Origin: Cryptomeria japonica
Lineage: Eukaryota > Streptophyta > Pinopsida > Cupressales > Cupressaceae
Assembly (NCBI RefSeq): GCF_030272615.1
Contig: NC_081409.1
Coordinates: 244,031,924-244,095,923 of the forward strand
DNA: 64,000 nt
Reading direction: 5' to 3'
Below the pieces are notes generated by a model. It did no database searches, was not told where the DNA came from, and was given only the letters and a program-made list of their open reading frames with translations. Below, one piece after another: positions 50,166-61,883 of the stretch. The position numbers were made by a program, and so were the translations under genes. The stretch's first letter is position 1. The number at the start of each line of letters is the position of its first letter.

Positions 50166-50409
50166 CAATCACCTAACTCTTCCACCACAATCAAAACTAT
50201 ACAACCAAAATTGATTTCTGCTCAATGTACTCATACTCTATCGCATATTGTATTCCACCTTCCAGACTTACGAAAAATGAATATCAAAACTTCTGGTAGA
50301 TCAATTTTGCATATACTGGATGTGATCTCTGATATGAGGTGCCATCAATGACAACCTTAAAACATTCCTTATGCACTAACTTCTACATGTATAATGTCTC
50401 TTGCCAACA
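50166..50409 (-). repeat. truncated 3' LTR of element 3
   Basis: This matches the right part of 56899-58011 from CAATCACCTAA (50166; 57769) through GTATTCCACCTTCCA to TCTCTTGCCAACA. The left three quarters are missing and unrelated sequence begins at 50165, so a deletion or another insertion removed the LTR end facing 50165 and any target duplication. Confidence 0.82.
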
Positions 50410-50612
50410 ATCTCCCGCTTTGGCATTGATGATAACACTTGATGAAAACTAACACTGTAAAACTTCAAAAGTGCAAAAATGTAATAGCTTATCAACTCAA
50501 CAAGATCCCCTTGAGAATATACATCATTTTTCATTCCTCTATCTCCCCCTTTGACATCACTAGAAAAGGTAGGTATTCACCAAAATTTATGTACAAGGGT
50601 ATACTCAATAAC

Positions 50613-53600
50613 TTACACAAATTTAAAAATGTCTGCAAAAGTGGTCTTTAGGGATTGGAGGTGATCATCCCAACCTTTCTTAAGGTTCTCCAAAATGTTT
50701 ATAAGAGAACTAAACAGGTAGGCATGCAAATTTACTCCTCTCATATCTGAAGGAACGCTCTTATTCAAAGCATTTATAGCATCATGTTGACTTCTCAACA
50801 AGGTATCCAACCAGGGAGTAATTAAATTCTGGAGTTCTCCCACTCTTCCAACTACTCTATCTTTTTCTTGATTAAACCTCTTTATATTGTCAAGTAGAGC
50901 CATCACCTAAGCTTCTAGATTGCTAGCAAAAATTGATTGGGGGGGAAAAGATTGAGAAATACTGGCTAATTTCCCTTCACATTCTTTGATCTTCTTATCA
51001 ATTTCAATTCTAAACTTAGGCAAAATAAGACATGATTTTTAAATATTATCGCCTTCATCCAGTGCCTCTTGAAAATCCTTCAAATTGACAATCAAAGTAA
51101 CCCTATCACCTTCAACCATCTTTAAAATTATCCTTAACATGATGACATTGAATTGGCTTAGAACCTTTCCTTTGAAAACTTTCTCGAAAGATACAAAATG
51201 AGAATCTACTGATTTTAACATACTCCTTAGCTTACTGGAGGGTGAGTCTGTTGTATCTTTCTTAAAACATGGCATAATTTTCTCCAACACACTTGTTTCC
51301 ATAGATATCATTTTTTATCCTAAGAGTGATACTTCAATAAGTCTTCACTCACCTTGGCTTGTGCAAGTGCTGCAAGCTTGAGTGATTGGATAGGAGAAAG
51401 AGAATTAAGATCAATAGGCCCTTTGGTCAGATCTGTGTCACTGATAATTTGCTTGCCCTTGTCCACAGTCATAGTGTCTCTTGCCATTAGAACCTGTTCA
51501 ACATAATCTCCATCCTTCTCCTTCTTTGCCTCTTCACCCTTCTCATCTCCAATCTCCTCAGTTGCCTTCTTTGTTTCAATATTTGTCACCGGAGGAGTTT
51601 GATCAGCTTCACTAGAGTTTGTAACCTTCTAATTATTAGTAGTATCATCTGTTGGCATTTGCATGAAGATTTCATTAATGATATGTTATGTTTTCATTGA
51701 TGTCAATTGAACTGGTAATGATATTGTTGTTATTGTTGATATTGTCTTGTAACCGGTAGGAAGAGATTTATGAAGGATATTGTAAAGCGGTATGTAAGTT
51801 TGTGAGTTGAACTAGTAATAAGAGTAAACGGTTAAACCCTTTCTTTGTTATGTAACCAGTAAACCCTACCTATTGTTTTTTGTTAAACCCTAATCGATTA
51901 AGGTTGTTGAATTGGTTATGTTGGTTTATGATCTGATGTTGAGCAGTAATGATGGTGACACGTAAGGTCATTGTATGAAGACAAGTTCAAAATGTTTTTG
52001 GCGCATTTGATTGTTTGTCTAGGGAATGAGCAAAGTGTATTGCATCTAATGCAAAGTGTGTGATGAGTTACAGATCTCGATGAAGCAGTAATCAAGGAGC
52101 AGTTCATGTTTTCCTGATTGATGTGTAGAGATTGCTATGAAATCCAACGGTCATGCTTGTATTGACTTGTTTGTAATCTTGATGAAAGGATTATCTTTTT
52201 GTTGTGTTACCGACCTAATTGATTTGTATTTAAGGTTGATGAAGTTGTTTTATTTAGTATTGGCAAGAGTTGGCAGAAATCAGTTGAGTGTGTGGTTGCC
52301 GAACTAGAGAATGAGTCTACAGTTTGAGTAAAGGCAGATAGAAGCTTAAATGGATCTGATCAAGCAAATGTAGTGCTATTCAGACAAATCAAGAAATTCC
52401 TGTTGTTTTCTAACAATTACAATAGAATTGAAATCCCCTAACCAGAGAAGCTCTAACAAGCTTGGTTACTTATTAAATCCTCTAACAAGGTGGTCTATTA
52501 GATTGGATTCTCAAATCCTCTACTGAGGTTACTCCTTATAGGGTATTTTCTTCTAACAAGTCATTTGTAATCAATCCCTTCATCGGGTGATTCCTAACAG
52601 GATTAGTTCTTAACAAGATTTTTGTAAAAGCTTTAATAGGCTTGGCTCCTAACAGGGCGAACTTTAAAAAAGTTCAGATATTATCTTGTGAGTCCCATCC
52701 CACCGTGGCTTTTACTTATTTGGGTTTTCCACTTATAAATACTTGTGTCATGTGGTGAATGTTTTTGTGGTTATGATCTTGTGGTTGATTTTATTAACCA
52801 CTTAATTATTTTTGATAAGGCATGATAACCGGAAGCAATGAGAAATGAAGCATTGGCTTATGATAAAGCATTTGGATGTTTACAAATTGAATGTTGTTTA
52901 CTGTTAAGTTGTTGTAATAGTCAATCGATATTGTTATGAGTATTGATCTTGATAATGGCATTTCATTGATAAGTTTACTTTGTATGTTTGAGTTTGAGTT
53001 TAGGAAGTTTGTATCAGTTTTTATATTTACTGATTCACCCCCCCTCTTAGTAATCTACCAGATACTTATTCTTTCATCATGCCATCATCATCTCCAACTG
53101 CTGCTTGTTCATTATCCTGCTCATCCAAAATGCAGGTATCCTTTGTATGCACTTCCAAATGGGTATCATCTTTCACCAGATTAATGTCATACTTATGCTC
53201 GTCCAAAACTTGCTTCAAAAATGTTTTTGTTTCCTTGGCTACTTCAATAACTTTTCCAAACATGATCTTTCTCACTCTGTTTTTACTTCTAAATATACTT
53301 TTAGCAAGGTTAAGGAGTATGTTTACTTCACTCTTAAAAATTATAGAGCACAAATTAACCAGTACACGTTCTTTTATTCTCTCTTCTAAACTAGTCATAT
53401 GCCTTCTAGCATCCAAAATTTAATATAATCCCTTCGGAATCATTGATGATAGTTCTATCAGGGATTTCTTATATACATTCATATACTCTACAATGTCTTC
53501 TTCTATTTCTCATTGATCATTCTCATCACACTTATCATAGTATTCAGATATATGCTTCAAGTTCCTTTCCTTTATTACTTCATCAACTATCCCACTTAAT

Positions 53601-55300
53601 TAAATTGGGGGCACAATAGTGTAGTTACCTTCTAGCCTTCTATACTTCAGAGCTTCATTAAGCTCAGACTTGGGCTTCTTGCTAGGTCGAGGTCTACTGG
53701 ATTGCTTAGATCCAACTCTTGGCTTTTTGCTTGGCTAACCTTCACTGGATGGTGGCTTCTTGACTACCTTGGAAGAGGTAGCAGTCTTCTTAACTTCCCT
53801 CACTTCTTCATCAGATTTTGTCTCTTCTTCAACAATGGCTCCCACATAGACTCTCTTTGGCTTCCCTTTCTTTCTTTCTCTGCTCCACCAGATGATTTGG
53901 TTTGAGGCTTTAGTAGAGGGGTAGGCTTTTGAGCACTGAAGGGAGGTGCTAACTTGGTTTGCCTTGTCTTAGGAGGAGTAGAGGTTGGTTTAGTCTTTTT
54001 GGGTTGGACCATGTCCTCCTCTTTCAAGATGTTTTTCTCTCATGCTCTGCAGGCTGCTTCCTTTGTAATGCCCATATCTTCAACAAGTTGTTCTACTTCC
54101 TTCCTCAATCTCTTCTGCATTCCGGGCTTAGTGAATTGATAATGAAAGCTTGAACTTTTCTCTTTATAAGTCCCAAATCTCTCTTCCTTTTCATCCACCA
54201 GCTTACTCAAAATATGTTGAGCATACATATCAAGAGTATTTGCTTCAACTTCATACCCCATGGGCATGATCCACACTATTCTTGGTTCAACAACTTCAAT
54301 TTGGTATTGGTCAATTTCCACCATATGGTGTCCTCATACTTCTCTACAATCTCCTTTGGTATTTTTTCCCTTCTTTGCATCGTGCCTTGAAAGGATTTGA
54401 AGTAACCCCATAGGATATCTGTTTGTGTTTGAGCATCTCCTAATCCTTGTAAGGCTTCCTTGATCTGCACTGCCACCAGTTTGTCATATGCCCATTGAAT
54501 TTTGCCTATATTGGGGATCTCTTTCATGAAGTAGAAGGCTAAACAAATAATCAAAGTGCCAAACTTAAAGACATGCTTCTTATCCGACTTTATTTTCTTC
54601 AAATTACTCATAAGCTCACTCAGAAGTACTCCACACAGGTCATACAACTTGTTCTCATTAATAATTTGATAGGTTGCATAAATAGTTGTACCGAAGACTT
54701 ATTTTTCTCTGCTAGATTGATATACCTTGTACCCTATAACAATGGAGGCAAATCTGACATCATATTCAATAATATCATTTATTTTCATTGATTTTCTATC
54801 ATGCTGGGAACCAGTTACCTCTGTCATTGTCGTGTTCTTCACATTTCTCAGACTAGGAACTTCACCGGTTGCATTCAAACATGTTACCACTTGGATTGCA
54901 TTCTTGGTTATCTTGTATGGTTTATCAAGCCATATAAATTCATCATGGACCCTGCTCAAAATATACCTAACCCATTCAGGTTCATCGAAAACTAGAAAGT
55001 TCACAAACTGAATGAAACCTTTACCCCATAGAGACTTGAAATTGGGATTAAGGTTGCCCATACTATCTATTATGTGCTTGGTGTATAGAGATATCATTTC
55101 AACATTCCCAAGATCCTCAATATTACAGTAGATGTATGCCCTAATATCATCAACATGCAAAACCCCATATGGAACAGATGAAAATGCTCCTTTCAGATCA
55201 TCTTCCATTGATTTATATGGATGCTCTTGAATTTCGGCCTTGCCCTATCAGTTGTCTCAGCAACTAATGAAGTCACCACACCAGAACCAGATGATGCCAT
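50613..55300 (-). pseudogene. element 3 ORF2, homologue of element 2 ORF2 (split by a solo LTR)
   Basis: The start MASSGSGVVTSLVAET (55300) mirrors MASTSHTS of element 2. YIYCNIEDLG, YILSRVHDEF and GEVPSLRNV (55200-54830), HVFKFGTLIICLAFYF (about 54560) and VEPRIVWIMPMGYEVE (about 54280) line up with element 2 in order. A basic Pro/Thr linker (54027-53800) and helices (53416-53066) follow. After the solo LTR come GPIDLNSLSPIQSLKL (about 51400) and C-terminal helices ending near LKTTFADIFKFV (50613). A frameshift lies between 55300 and 55208, with several stops after it. The function is unknown; conservation over the whole length argues against a chance frame. Confidence 0.72.
51650..53076 (+). 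repeat. solo LTR inserted in element 3 ORF2
   Basis: This begins TGTTGGCATTTGCATG and carries the CATTGATGTCAAyTGAACTGG phrase seen in the LTR at 60759. It has the inner CCCACCGTGGCTTTTAC motif near 52700 and TTCACCCCCCCTCTTAG near its end, features of the copia LTRs here read on the plus strand. Flanks are TCATC on the left and TCATG on the right, a 4-of-5 match for a target duplication. Homologous ORF2 sequence resumes on both sides. No internal region is present, so it probably formed by LTR-LTR recombination. Confidence 0.75.
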
Positions 55301-55779
55301 TATCGAATTCTAGGTTATGAACAAATATCTTGAACTCAGAAAATACCTTTTTGACTTCAACCGGATGCTAGAAATCTTTGCCAAACCTTCACAAGCTTTG
55401 GTTTAGCTGCACAATCTTCTTTGCCACACTCTTCCACTTCAAACACATTGTGAGAAATGAAAGTTAAAACACCCTTTTATCTTCCACATACCTAACTTTA
55501 AGGTGCAATAAATGCTCAACATCCCTAAAGTTCTCCCGGATACCTTGAATCTCATGAATATTGTGTCAGAGCATCAAATCGACATGAAATCTTTCAGATA
55601 TTTCTCAGGATCATCTGCAACCTTCCGCAGCTAGTTGCAGATCTTAGAAAGGGGGTTTTAAGGATCTGCATTAAAATCTTCCCCCCTAAGGCCAAATGCC
55701 TTAGTTACTGGATGAGGATCCAACACCAGAATCAAGTGTCGATCCATTTGTTGCATCTGAATCATCTTTCTTTACCCAC

Positions 55780-56822
55780 ATCTTCTTGTGTTACTCTTTG
55801 ATTTCTTCAACCTTCACTTTTCCCTTATTATCTTCTTTGTTCTTGTTTGACAGAGCATTCTTTTCCATATTCTTGCTTCTACAATATTTTGCAATATGAC
55901 TAGATTTGTTGCAAGCATAACAAACGGTGTTGTTTCTCTGATTAGGCCTAAATTACTTTGATTTCCCTTAAATCTTCATTGGTTAGCAATATGTCCAAAT
56001 TTTCCGCAAGAATAACAACTCACATTTCTCCTATTTACCATACTTCTGCATTCAACTGACTTATGACCATATTTATTGTAATTGAAACATTGTCCGGAGA
56101 AAGATGAATTACTTTGATTATCTCTATTTCTGCATTGAGTTTCCATAAACATTTACTATTGAATTTATAAGCATTAGATTATCTTACCAGAGATCTCTTG
56201 TTCTTTTGATGATTTCTTTGACCAGACCTAGAGCTCTCTCCTTTCTCAAATTCAAGTCCTCCCATAAAACCCTTTATTCTTCTGACTTTGTAGTATTTCA
56301 TCCAGCCTAGCTGAGCTAGCATTGAATTTTTCTTTGTACTCATTAGCAGTGGTAAGTTCATCTCTCAGAATTATGACCTATCTTTCAAGCTCTTGCTCAA
56401 TATTCTTGGATTGTATCAATTCAAGCTTCAGCAGGTCATTTTCATGATTAAATCTACAACATTCATCGGATCTATCCTTCAATGACTGAGTCAGACTTTC
56501 TTCATTCTTCTTCTTGTCTTCAATCTCCTTTGTCAGCTTCATCACAATGGATTGCATTTCATTCTTTAGGATTGCATTATCTCTAGCAATGTTTTCACAT
56601 TCATCTGTCTTGTCTTTCAGAACTTGATCATTAATGCTTTGTTCTTCTTTCTCCATGAGTTTGTCCATCAACTCCTTTCTCTTCTCTTTGGATGTGTTCA
56701 CTTGTTCTTTCAATGATTGAATAAAATTTTTAGCATCATTCACATTTCTTCTTAGGATACTTGATTCTTTCCTTGTTGTATCTAGGTCTTCAAGTGCCAC
56801 AATAAACTGTCTCTATAAATTA
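55780..56822 (-). pseudogene. element 3 ORF1, gag-like coiled coil with CCHC knuckles
   Basis: Heptad-rich coiled coil (56800-56378, for example ILRRNVNDAKNFIQSL) leads to a basic Ser/Arg segment (56240-56180) and then knuckles near 56080 (CFNYNKYGHKSVEC, second Cys changed to Tyr), 56010 (CYSCGKFGHIANQ, last Cys lost) and 55920 (CYACNKSSHIAKYC). The order matches ORF1 of element 2. It was probably the RNA-packaging protein of the element. Stops and frameshifts break it between the coil and the knuckles. Confidence 0.75.
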
Positions 56823-56884
56823 GAGTCCATTGATTCAATCTCCTGGATCTTCCTCAAGTTGTTAGGCTTCCTTGGAGGAACTAG

Positions 56885-56896
56885 GATTTGATACTA
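56885..56896 (-). other. degenerate primer-binding site of element 3
   Basis: The window reads GATTTGATACTA, two bases inside the 5' LTR, against GCTCTGATACCA in element 2. Position and spacing are right, and three bases have changed. Confidence 0.65.
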
Positions 56897-56898
56897 AT

Positions 56899-58011
56899 TG
56901 TTGGAATCAATCAACATTGAGAGGGGGGAAAGGTGAATCAGTGTTGTGTAATTAACAACTCTCTTAATCAGATTCTTAAACCATCAGATGCCAATGAAAA
57001 AAGTAAACTGCATAAACTAAATGCAAACAAGCACAAAACCATAACACCAGAATTTTTACGTGGAAACCCAGAAAGGGAAAAACCACGATGGGATTGAGAC
57101 CCACAATATTATAATACTATGATGAGGAGTATAATAATATTACAAGAGGGGGAATTCACATGCATTCAAGCACACTGCCTAGAGCTCATTGCTCAATTAC
57201 AAAAGAGAGCTACAACCCTGGAGGACTCACTATCCTACAAAAGATTACAAATGACAACTAATTGAATGAACTGATGGATAGCATCTACAAATGCCAAAAT
57301 GTAGTTCCGGTTAAGCACAAAATGTCTTATTTCATTTTTCTGTCTCACTGCTCTATTCTACTGATCTATCATATACCAAAGCACCAATCCAATGATAGCA
57401 CATGTGAAACTTCACACCAACACTCATATACTCTTCACATACTCACATCTATATCCAAAATGCTCAAATGAATCAGTCTTATATATCTACACCATCAAAT
57501 TAAATCAAATCCATGTCGGCCTAAAAATCGCATAACACACAACATGAAACGTGTAACAATAACTTGGCTCAATCCGATTACAAATGCATATGAAAACCTA
57601 AATAAGTTGATAATAGGATTCACACATGTCGTCTCAATCACCTTGAACTCAAAACCAATCATCCCAAGGATTTCACATAACATGTTACACCAAAATAACT
57701 ATGATCTTCTAAGTTGCACGAGAATCAATACCAGAGTCTAGAATTGTGAAATAAATTATCTCGAACATTCAATCACCTAATTCTTCCACCGCAACCAGAA
57801 CTATATAACCAAAATTGATTTATGCTCAATGTACTCATATTCTACCGCATATTGTATTCCACCTTCCAAACAAGCAAAATGAATATCAAAACTTCTGGTA
57901 GATCGATTTTGCATAAACTGGATGTGATCTCTGATATGAGTTTTCATCAATGACAACCCCAAAATAGTCCTTATGCACTAACTTCTACTGGTGCAGTGTC
58001 TCTTGCTAACA
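56899..58011 (-). repeat. 5' LTR of element 3
   Basis: This begins TGTTGG and ends TTGCTAACA in window orientation. It carries the shared inner motif around 57055-57110 (minus strand GTGGTTTTTCCC, then GGGTTTCCACGT) and a TATA-like ATATATAAG on the minus strand near 57478-57486. Its right edge abuts a truncated plus-strand LTR at 58012, so element 3 appears to have inserted into that LTR. Confidence 0.82.
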
Positions 58012-58415
58012 TAGGCATTAAGGATGTTATTTCTCAGTTCATAATCTTCGGATGTGATCCAAATCTGTTTGCAAGGTAGTGAGCCTTCCCTGGGTTGTAG
58101 CCCTTTCTTGTTTTTGAGCAGTGAGCTCTAGGCAGTGTGTCTGAATGCATGTGCATTCCCCATTGTAATACTTCTATACTTCTAACAGAGTATACTTATA
58201 TTGTGGGTGTGTTCCCACCTTGTTTTTTCCCTTGATTGGGTAAACCACATCAAAAATCTTGGTGTTATGTGTGTTTATGATGTGTTGTTGATTTATGCTT
58301 TCATGTTCAATTATCATATCTGAGATTAAGTTCAAGTTGTGTAGGTTTTTTGTGACAACTAATTCACCCCCCTCCCCCCACTGAGTTTTCTACTAGTATC
58401 AAATATATTTTATCA
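58012..58415 (+). repeat. 3' part of the 5' LTR of the 58-kb copia
   Basis: This contains GTGGGTGTGTTCCCACCTTG, TTTTTTCCCTTGATTGGG, and a C-rich TTCACCCCCCTCCCCCC stretch, then ends TATCA directly before ATTGGTATTAGAGCA. These are the same landmarks as in the LTR at 60759-61826, so the boundary is firm. Confidence 0.8.
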
Positions 58416-58417
58416 AT

Positions 58418-58429
58418 TGGTATTAGAGC
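58418..58429 (+). other. primer-binding site of the 58-kb copia
   Basis: TGGTATTAGAGC differs from the usual plant copia site by one C-to-T change and sits two bases after the LTR end. Confidence 0.82.
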
Positions 58430-58470
58430 AGGTTCCTCTAAAGAAGCTTGACTACTTGAGGTGATCTGGG

Positions 58471-60758
58471 ATGACAACCTACAAGAAGGATAGTCCAAGA
58501 CTTGATGGCACTAACTACTCTCTTTGGAAGAATCGCATGGAATGTCACTTGAGATGCATTGGAGAATCTTACTGGACAATTACCAAAGACAAGTATACCA
58601 TTCATCCAAATGGTCCTTCCACTCCGGATGAGATAAAGGAAGCTAAATACAATATTAGGGCTAAGGAAGCATTGTTGAGTGCTTTGACTGATTTTGAGAT
58701 GACAAATGTTATGGAACCGAAGAGTGCTCATGAGATCTGCAAGAAGTTGGAAAATTTGTATGAAGGTGACTTCTATGTGAAGATTACCAAGTTGTAGAGC
58801 CTTAAGGGTAAATATGAGATGTTGAAGATGAGCGAAGATGAGAATATCACTTCATTCAGAAAGTGAATTAATTTGTGTGCAATATCAGATGTGCTAGTGG
58901 AAAATTGGAAGAATTAGAGATTGTTGCTAAAGTGCTCAGATCCTTACTTGCATCATACAAACACAAAGTTGCTGCCATTGAGGAGATCTAGACTGTGACT
59001 AATGTGACTAGGGACATGTTGATTGGTAAGCTTTCAGCCTTTCTAATTAAGTGAGTTTGGTGACTCTCTTCATAAGACAAAATCTGCATTCAAGGCCAAT
59101 GTTTTTGAAAAAGGTAAGCAAAGATATGATTCAGGAGAAATTTATTCAAGGAGGATATCCAGATATGAGAAAAAAATGAAAGAAATTGAAGAAGAAGAGT
59201 GAGAGATTGAGGAGATTGAATCCATTATTGCCAAAAGATTACCCAAAGGAGCCGATAAGTATGAAGGAAAATTGCCTCTTAAATGTTTTTCTTGCAATAA
59301 GATAGGTCATTTTGCCTTAAGGTGTCCGAAAAGAGTTCCTGAGAAAACTTACAAGAATAAATTTCAAAAGAGATGTTATTATACTACTGATGAATCTGAA
59401 AAAGGAAATTTAAGTGATAATGAATGGGTGTTTTTTGCTATCAAGGAAGATGATCCAAAGCCTACTAATTATGCTAGCTGCATGAATGTGGAAAGAGTTT
59501 TGGCTGCACAAGTTGAAGAGAAAGATGAATGGGTGATTGAAAACGGATGTTCTCGCCATATGACAGGTGATAAGAATAATTTTGTGAGCTTGGAAAAGTA
59601 TGAAGGTGTCATTGTAAGATTTGATGATGATAAAGATGGTATAATATGTGGTAGAGGTTCCATTTCTCTTGATGGTAAGCATAATATTGATGATGTCTTG
59701 TATGTATAAGATCTAAAGCATAATATTTTGAGTGTTGGACAGATGATTGATAAGGGGTATGATCTGCAATTCAAGAATGACAAGTGTAGAATTTTGAGTG
59801 GTTCTGAAATTGAGATTGCATCAGGTAGAAAGACAAAAGGTAATATCTTTCACTTAAATGTTGTTGGTAAATTTTGGTTGATTGCTCAAATTGAAGAAAG
59901 TTGGTTGTGGCATAAAAGGATGTGTCATTTGAATTTTGATAACATTATCAAGATAAGTTCTACTCAAGCAGTGAGAGATCTTTCTAAGTTGATGAAACCT
60001 ACTAACCCTATATGCAAGGAATGTTAGTTAGGGAAACAAACCAGAGTTATTTTCAAAAGTAAGAAGCATTAAAAATATGGTTGGTATAGAAACAGGTTTG
60101 AAGCTGAAGTATCTGAGATCTGACAAAGATGGTGAATTCACTTTTGGTGAGTTTAATGCATTTTGTGAAGAGCATGGGGTAAAGAGACAGTTGTTTGCTC
60201 CGAGAACTCCTCAGCAGAACGGATTTGTGGAGAGGAAGAACAAAACCATCCAAGAAGTTGCTAGAACCGTGATGTTGGAAGGAAATGTTTTGCATATCTA
60301 CTAGAGAGAAGTTGTGAGTACCGTTGTTTACACTCTCAACCAGATGCATATCAAAGGTGATGCCAGTAAGACTCCTTATGAACTATGGTATGGTCATGAT
60401 CCTACTATTAAATATTTTAAAAATTTTGGAAGTAAATTTTATATCAAGAATAGAGGGATGAAAATCTAGGACAGTTTGATGCTAGATGTGATGAAGGAAT
60501 ATTTATTGGTTATTCTACCAAAAGCAAGGCCTACTAGTGCTATAATAAGAGATTAAGAAAGGTAGTTGAGAGTGCAAATGTCAGGGTTGATGAAGGCAAG
60601 GAAAGATAGACCAAATCCTCTGGATATGATTCAAATGATCAGAATGATAGTTCAGATAAAGGGAAGCAACCTCAAACTCATAACCAAGAGTAGATTATTC
60701 CGGAGGAAGGAACAAGTGTAGTTGTTGAAGAAAGATCACAAGAACTTGAAGTTCAAGA
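58471..60758 (+). pseudogene. copia gag-protease-integrase remnant
   Basis: The start is MTTYKKDSPRLDGTNYSLW (58471), a standard copia gag beginning. The frame stops at 58797 and shifts. A zinc knuckle CFSCNKIGHFALRC lies at about 59285. At the protease site the usual Asp-Ser-Gly is Glu-Asn-Gly (59539-59547), so the catalytic Asp is lost. GAG-pre-integrase (HKRMCH, CKEC) spans 59728-60027. About 70 residues of the integrase core, including the first catalytic Asp, are deleted near 60060-60080. The later SDKDGEF and NGFVERKNKT motifs remain (60110-60240). Further stops lie at 60301, 60468 and after. It is non-functional. Confidence 0.87.
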
Positions 60759-61826
60759 TGTTGGTATTATGGATGTGTTTCATTAGTTTTATCATTGATG
60801 TCAACACTTATCCTTCTGGAGATCTATGGTTATGTTGAACTGACACATTGTGTTCACCGGCAAGGTCAGTGACTTATACACAATCACCGGTATATGCTCA
60901 CTGACAGGTTATATGGTTCACCTGCACTGATGATGACTTGTTATCATCTGGAGATCACTTGATTATGTCGAAGACATGGTTTGGATACTTGGTTTTGGTG
61001 TTTTGGTTATTGGTCTAATTGGGTAGACATATTTGTTGTTACCGGCAGATTGGTCTAGGTTATGGACTGGTATGCGTTATCTATTCCAGATCAGCACAAC
61101 ATGTTATGGAGATTATTTATTGATTGGATATTTTTGTAAATGTATTGAGCTGACATGATGCATCACATCAAGACTTATTTGTAATTGATTTAATTAATAA
61201 TATTCTTAGTGAGCTGACCTACACATTTGTTCTTAGGTTTTGTATATATGTAAGATCTCATTTATGAGATAAATGGAGGATATGGTTATGGTATGGTATT
61301 GTAACATGGCATGTGTGAATATTGAAGATCATATGAGCAGACCATAGAGAAGGTTCAAGGAAGTTTTGAAAGTGTTTATCAGAGCTTAACCGATACTGAA
61401 TCCAACATTGGAGATGCTATTTTGAGTAGTACATTATTCTAGGATTTAACCATCCTAGTGTAGTCATTGCGACTCCCATTTGAGTAGTGTGCTCTAGGCG
61501 GTTGACCTTTCTGCATGTGTAGACCCCATTTGTATACACATACTATCTGCAATAGTATCATATGATTGTGGGTAAGGTTTCCCACCGTGGTTTTTCCCTT
61601 TACAGGGTTTCGACATCAAAATCTCAGTGTTATGTGTTGTGATGTTGTTTCTCTTTTTGTTTCATGCATTAAGTTTCGCCAGTATTTATATTAATTGTTA
61701 ATCTGTGAACTGCCATTAAGTTTGGTTCACCAGTATTAAGTATTAAGTTTCATTAAGTTATAATTGGGTTGAAATTCATCGACAACTGATTCACCCCCCT
61801 CTCATTTGTCCTTCTGGTTCCTAACA
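60759..61826 (+). repeat. 5' LTR of the 61-kb copia
   Basis: This begins TGTTGGTATTATGG and ends CTAACA, 1068 bp. It contains GTGGGTAAGGTTTCCCACCG and TGGTTTTTCCC (61569-61600), then TTCGACATCAAAATCTC, and the C-rich TTCACCCCCCTCTCA before the end. A TATA-like box is at 61242-61249. The 3' LTR lies outside the window, so its age cannot be judged from LTR divergence. Confidence 0.87.
61242..61249 (+). promoter_or_regulatory. TATA-like box in LTR
   Basis: GTATATAT lies mid-LTR, with TAAGATCTCA after it. The position corresponds to the TATA-like sequences in the other LTRs of the window. It is the likely core promoter of this element, by motif only. Confidence 0.4.
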
Positions 61827-61828
61827 AT

Positions 61829-61840
61829 TGGTATCAGAGC
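61829..61840 (+). other. primer-binding site of the 61-kb copia
   Basis: TGGTATCAGAGC, a perfect match to the plant copia consensus, sits two bases after the LTR end. Confidence 0.92.
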
Positions 61841-61883
61841 TCAGTCCTCTTTTTGTAGAAGCCTAATAGCTTGAGGAGGTCCT

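Larger units (their letters stand above)
50166..58011 (-). mobile_element. older non-autonomous LTR element, family A (element 3)
   Basis: This has the same plan as 12962-20786: 5' LTR (56899-58011), degenerate PBS, ORF1 with coiled coil and CCHC knuckles, ORF2, a polypurine tract with one change (AAAGCGGGAGA on the minus strand, 50411-50421), then a 3' LTR of which only about 245 bp remain (50166-50409). ORF2 is interrupted by a solo LTR at 51650-53076. Decay is greater than in element 2. No polymerase, protease or integrase motif is present. Confidence 0.8.
58012..60758 (+). mobile_element. truncated Ty1/copia element
   Basis: A partial 5' LTR (58012-58415), a PBS (58418-58429, one change from consensus) and gag-protease-integrase sequence are present. 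The left LTR part is cut by element 3 and the right part by the element beginning at 60759. Nothing of reverse transcriptase is in the window; it may continue to the right of 64000. Confidence 0.85.
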
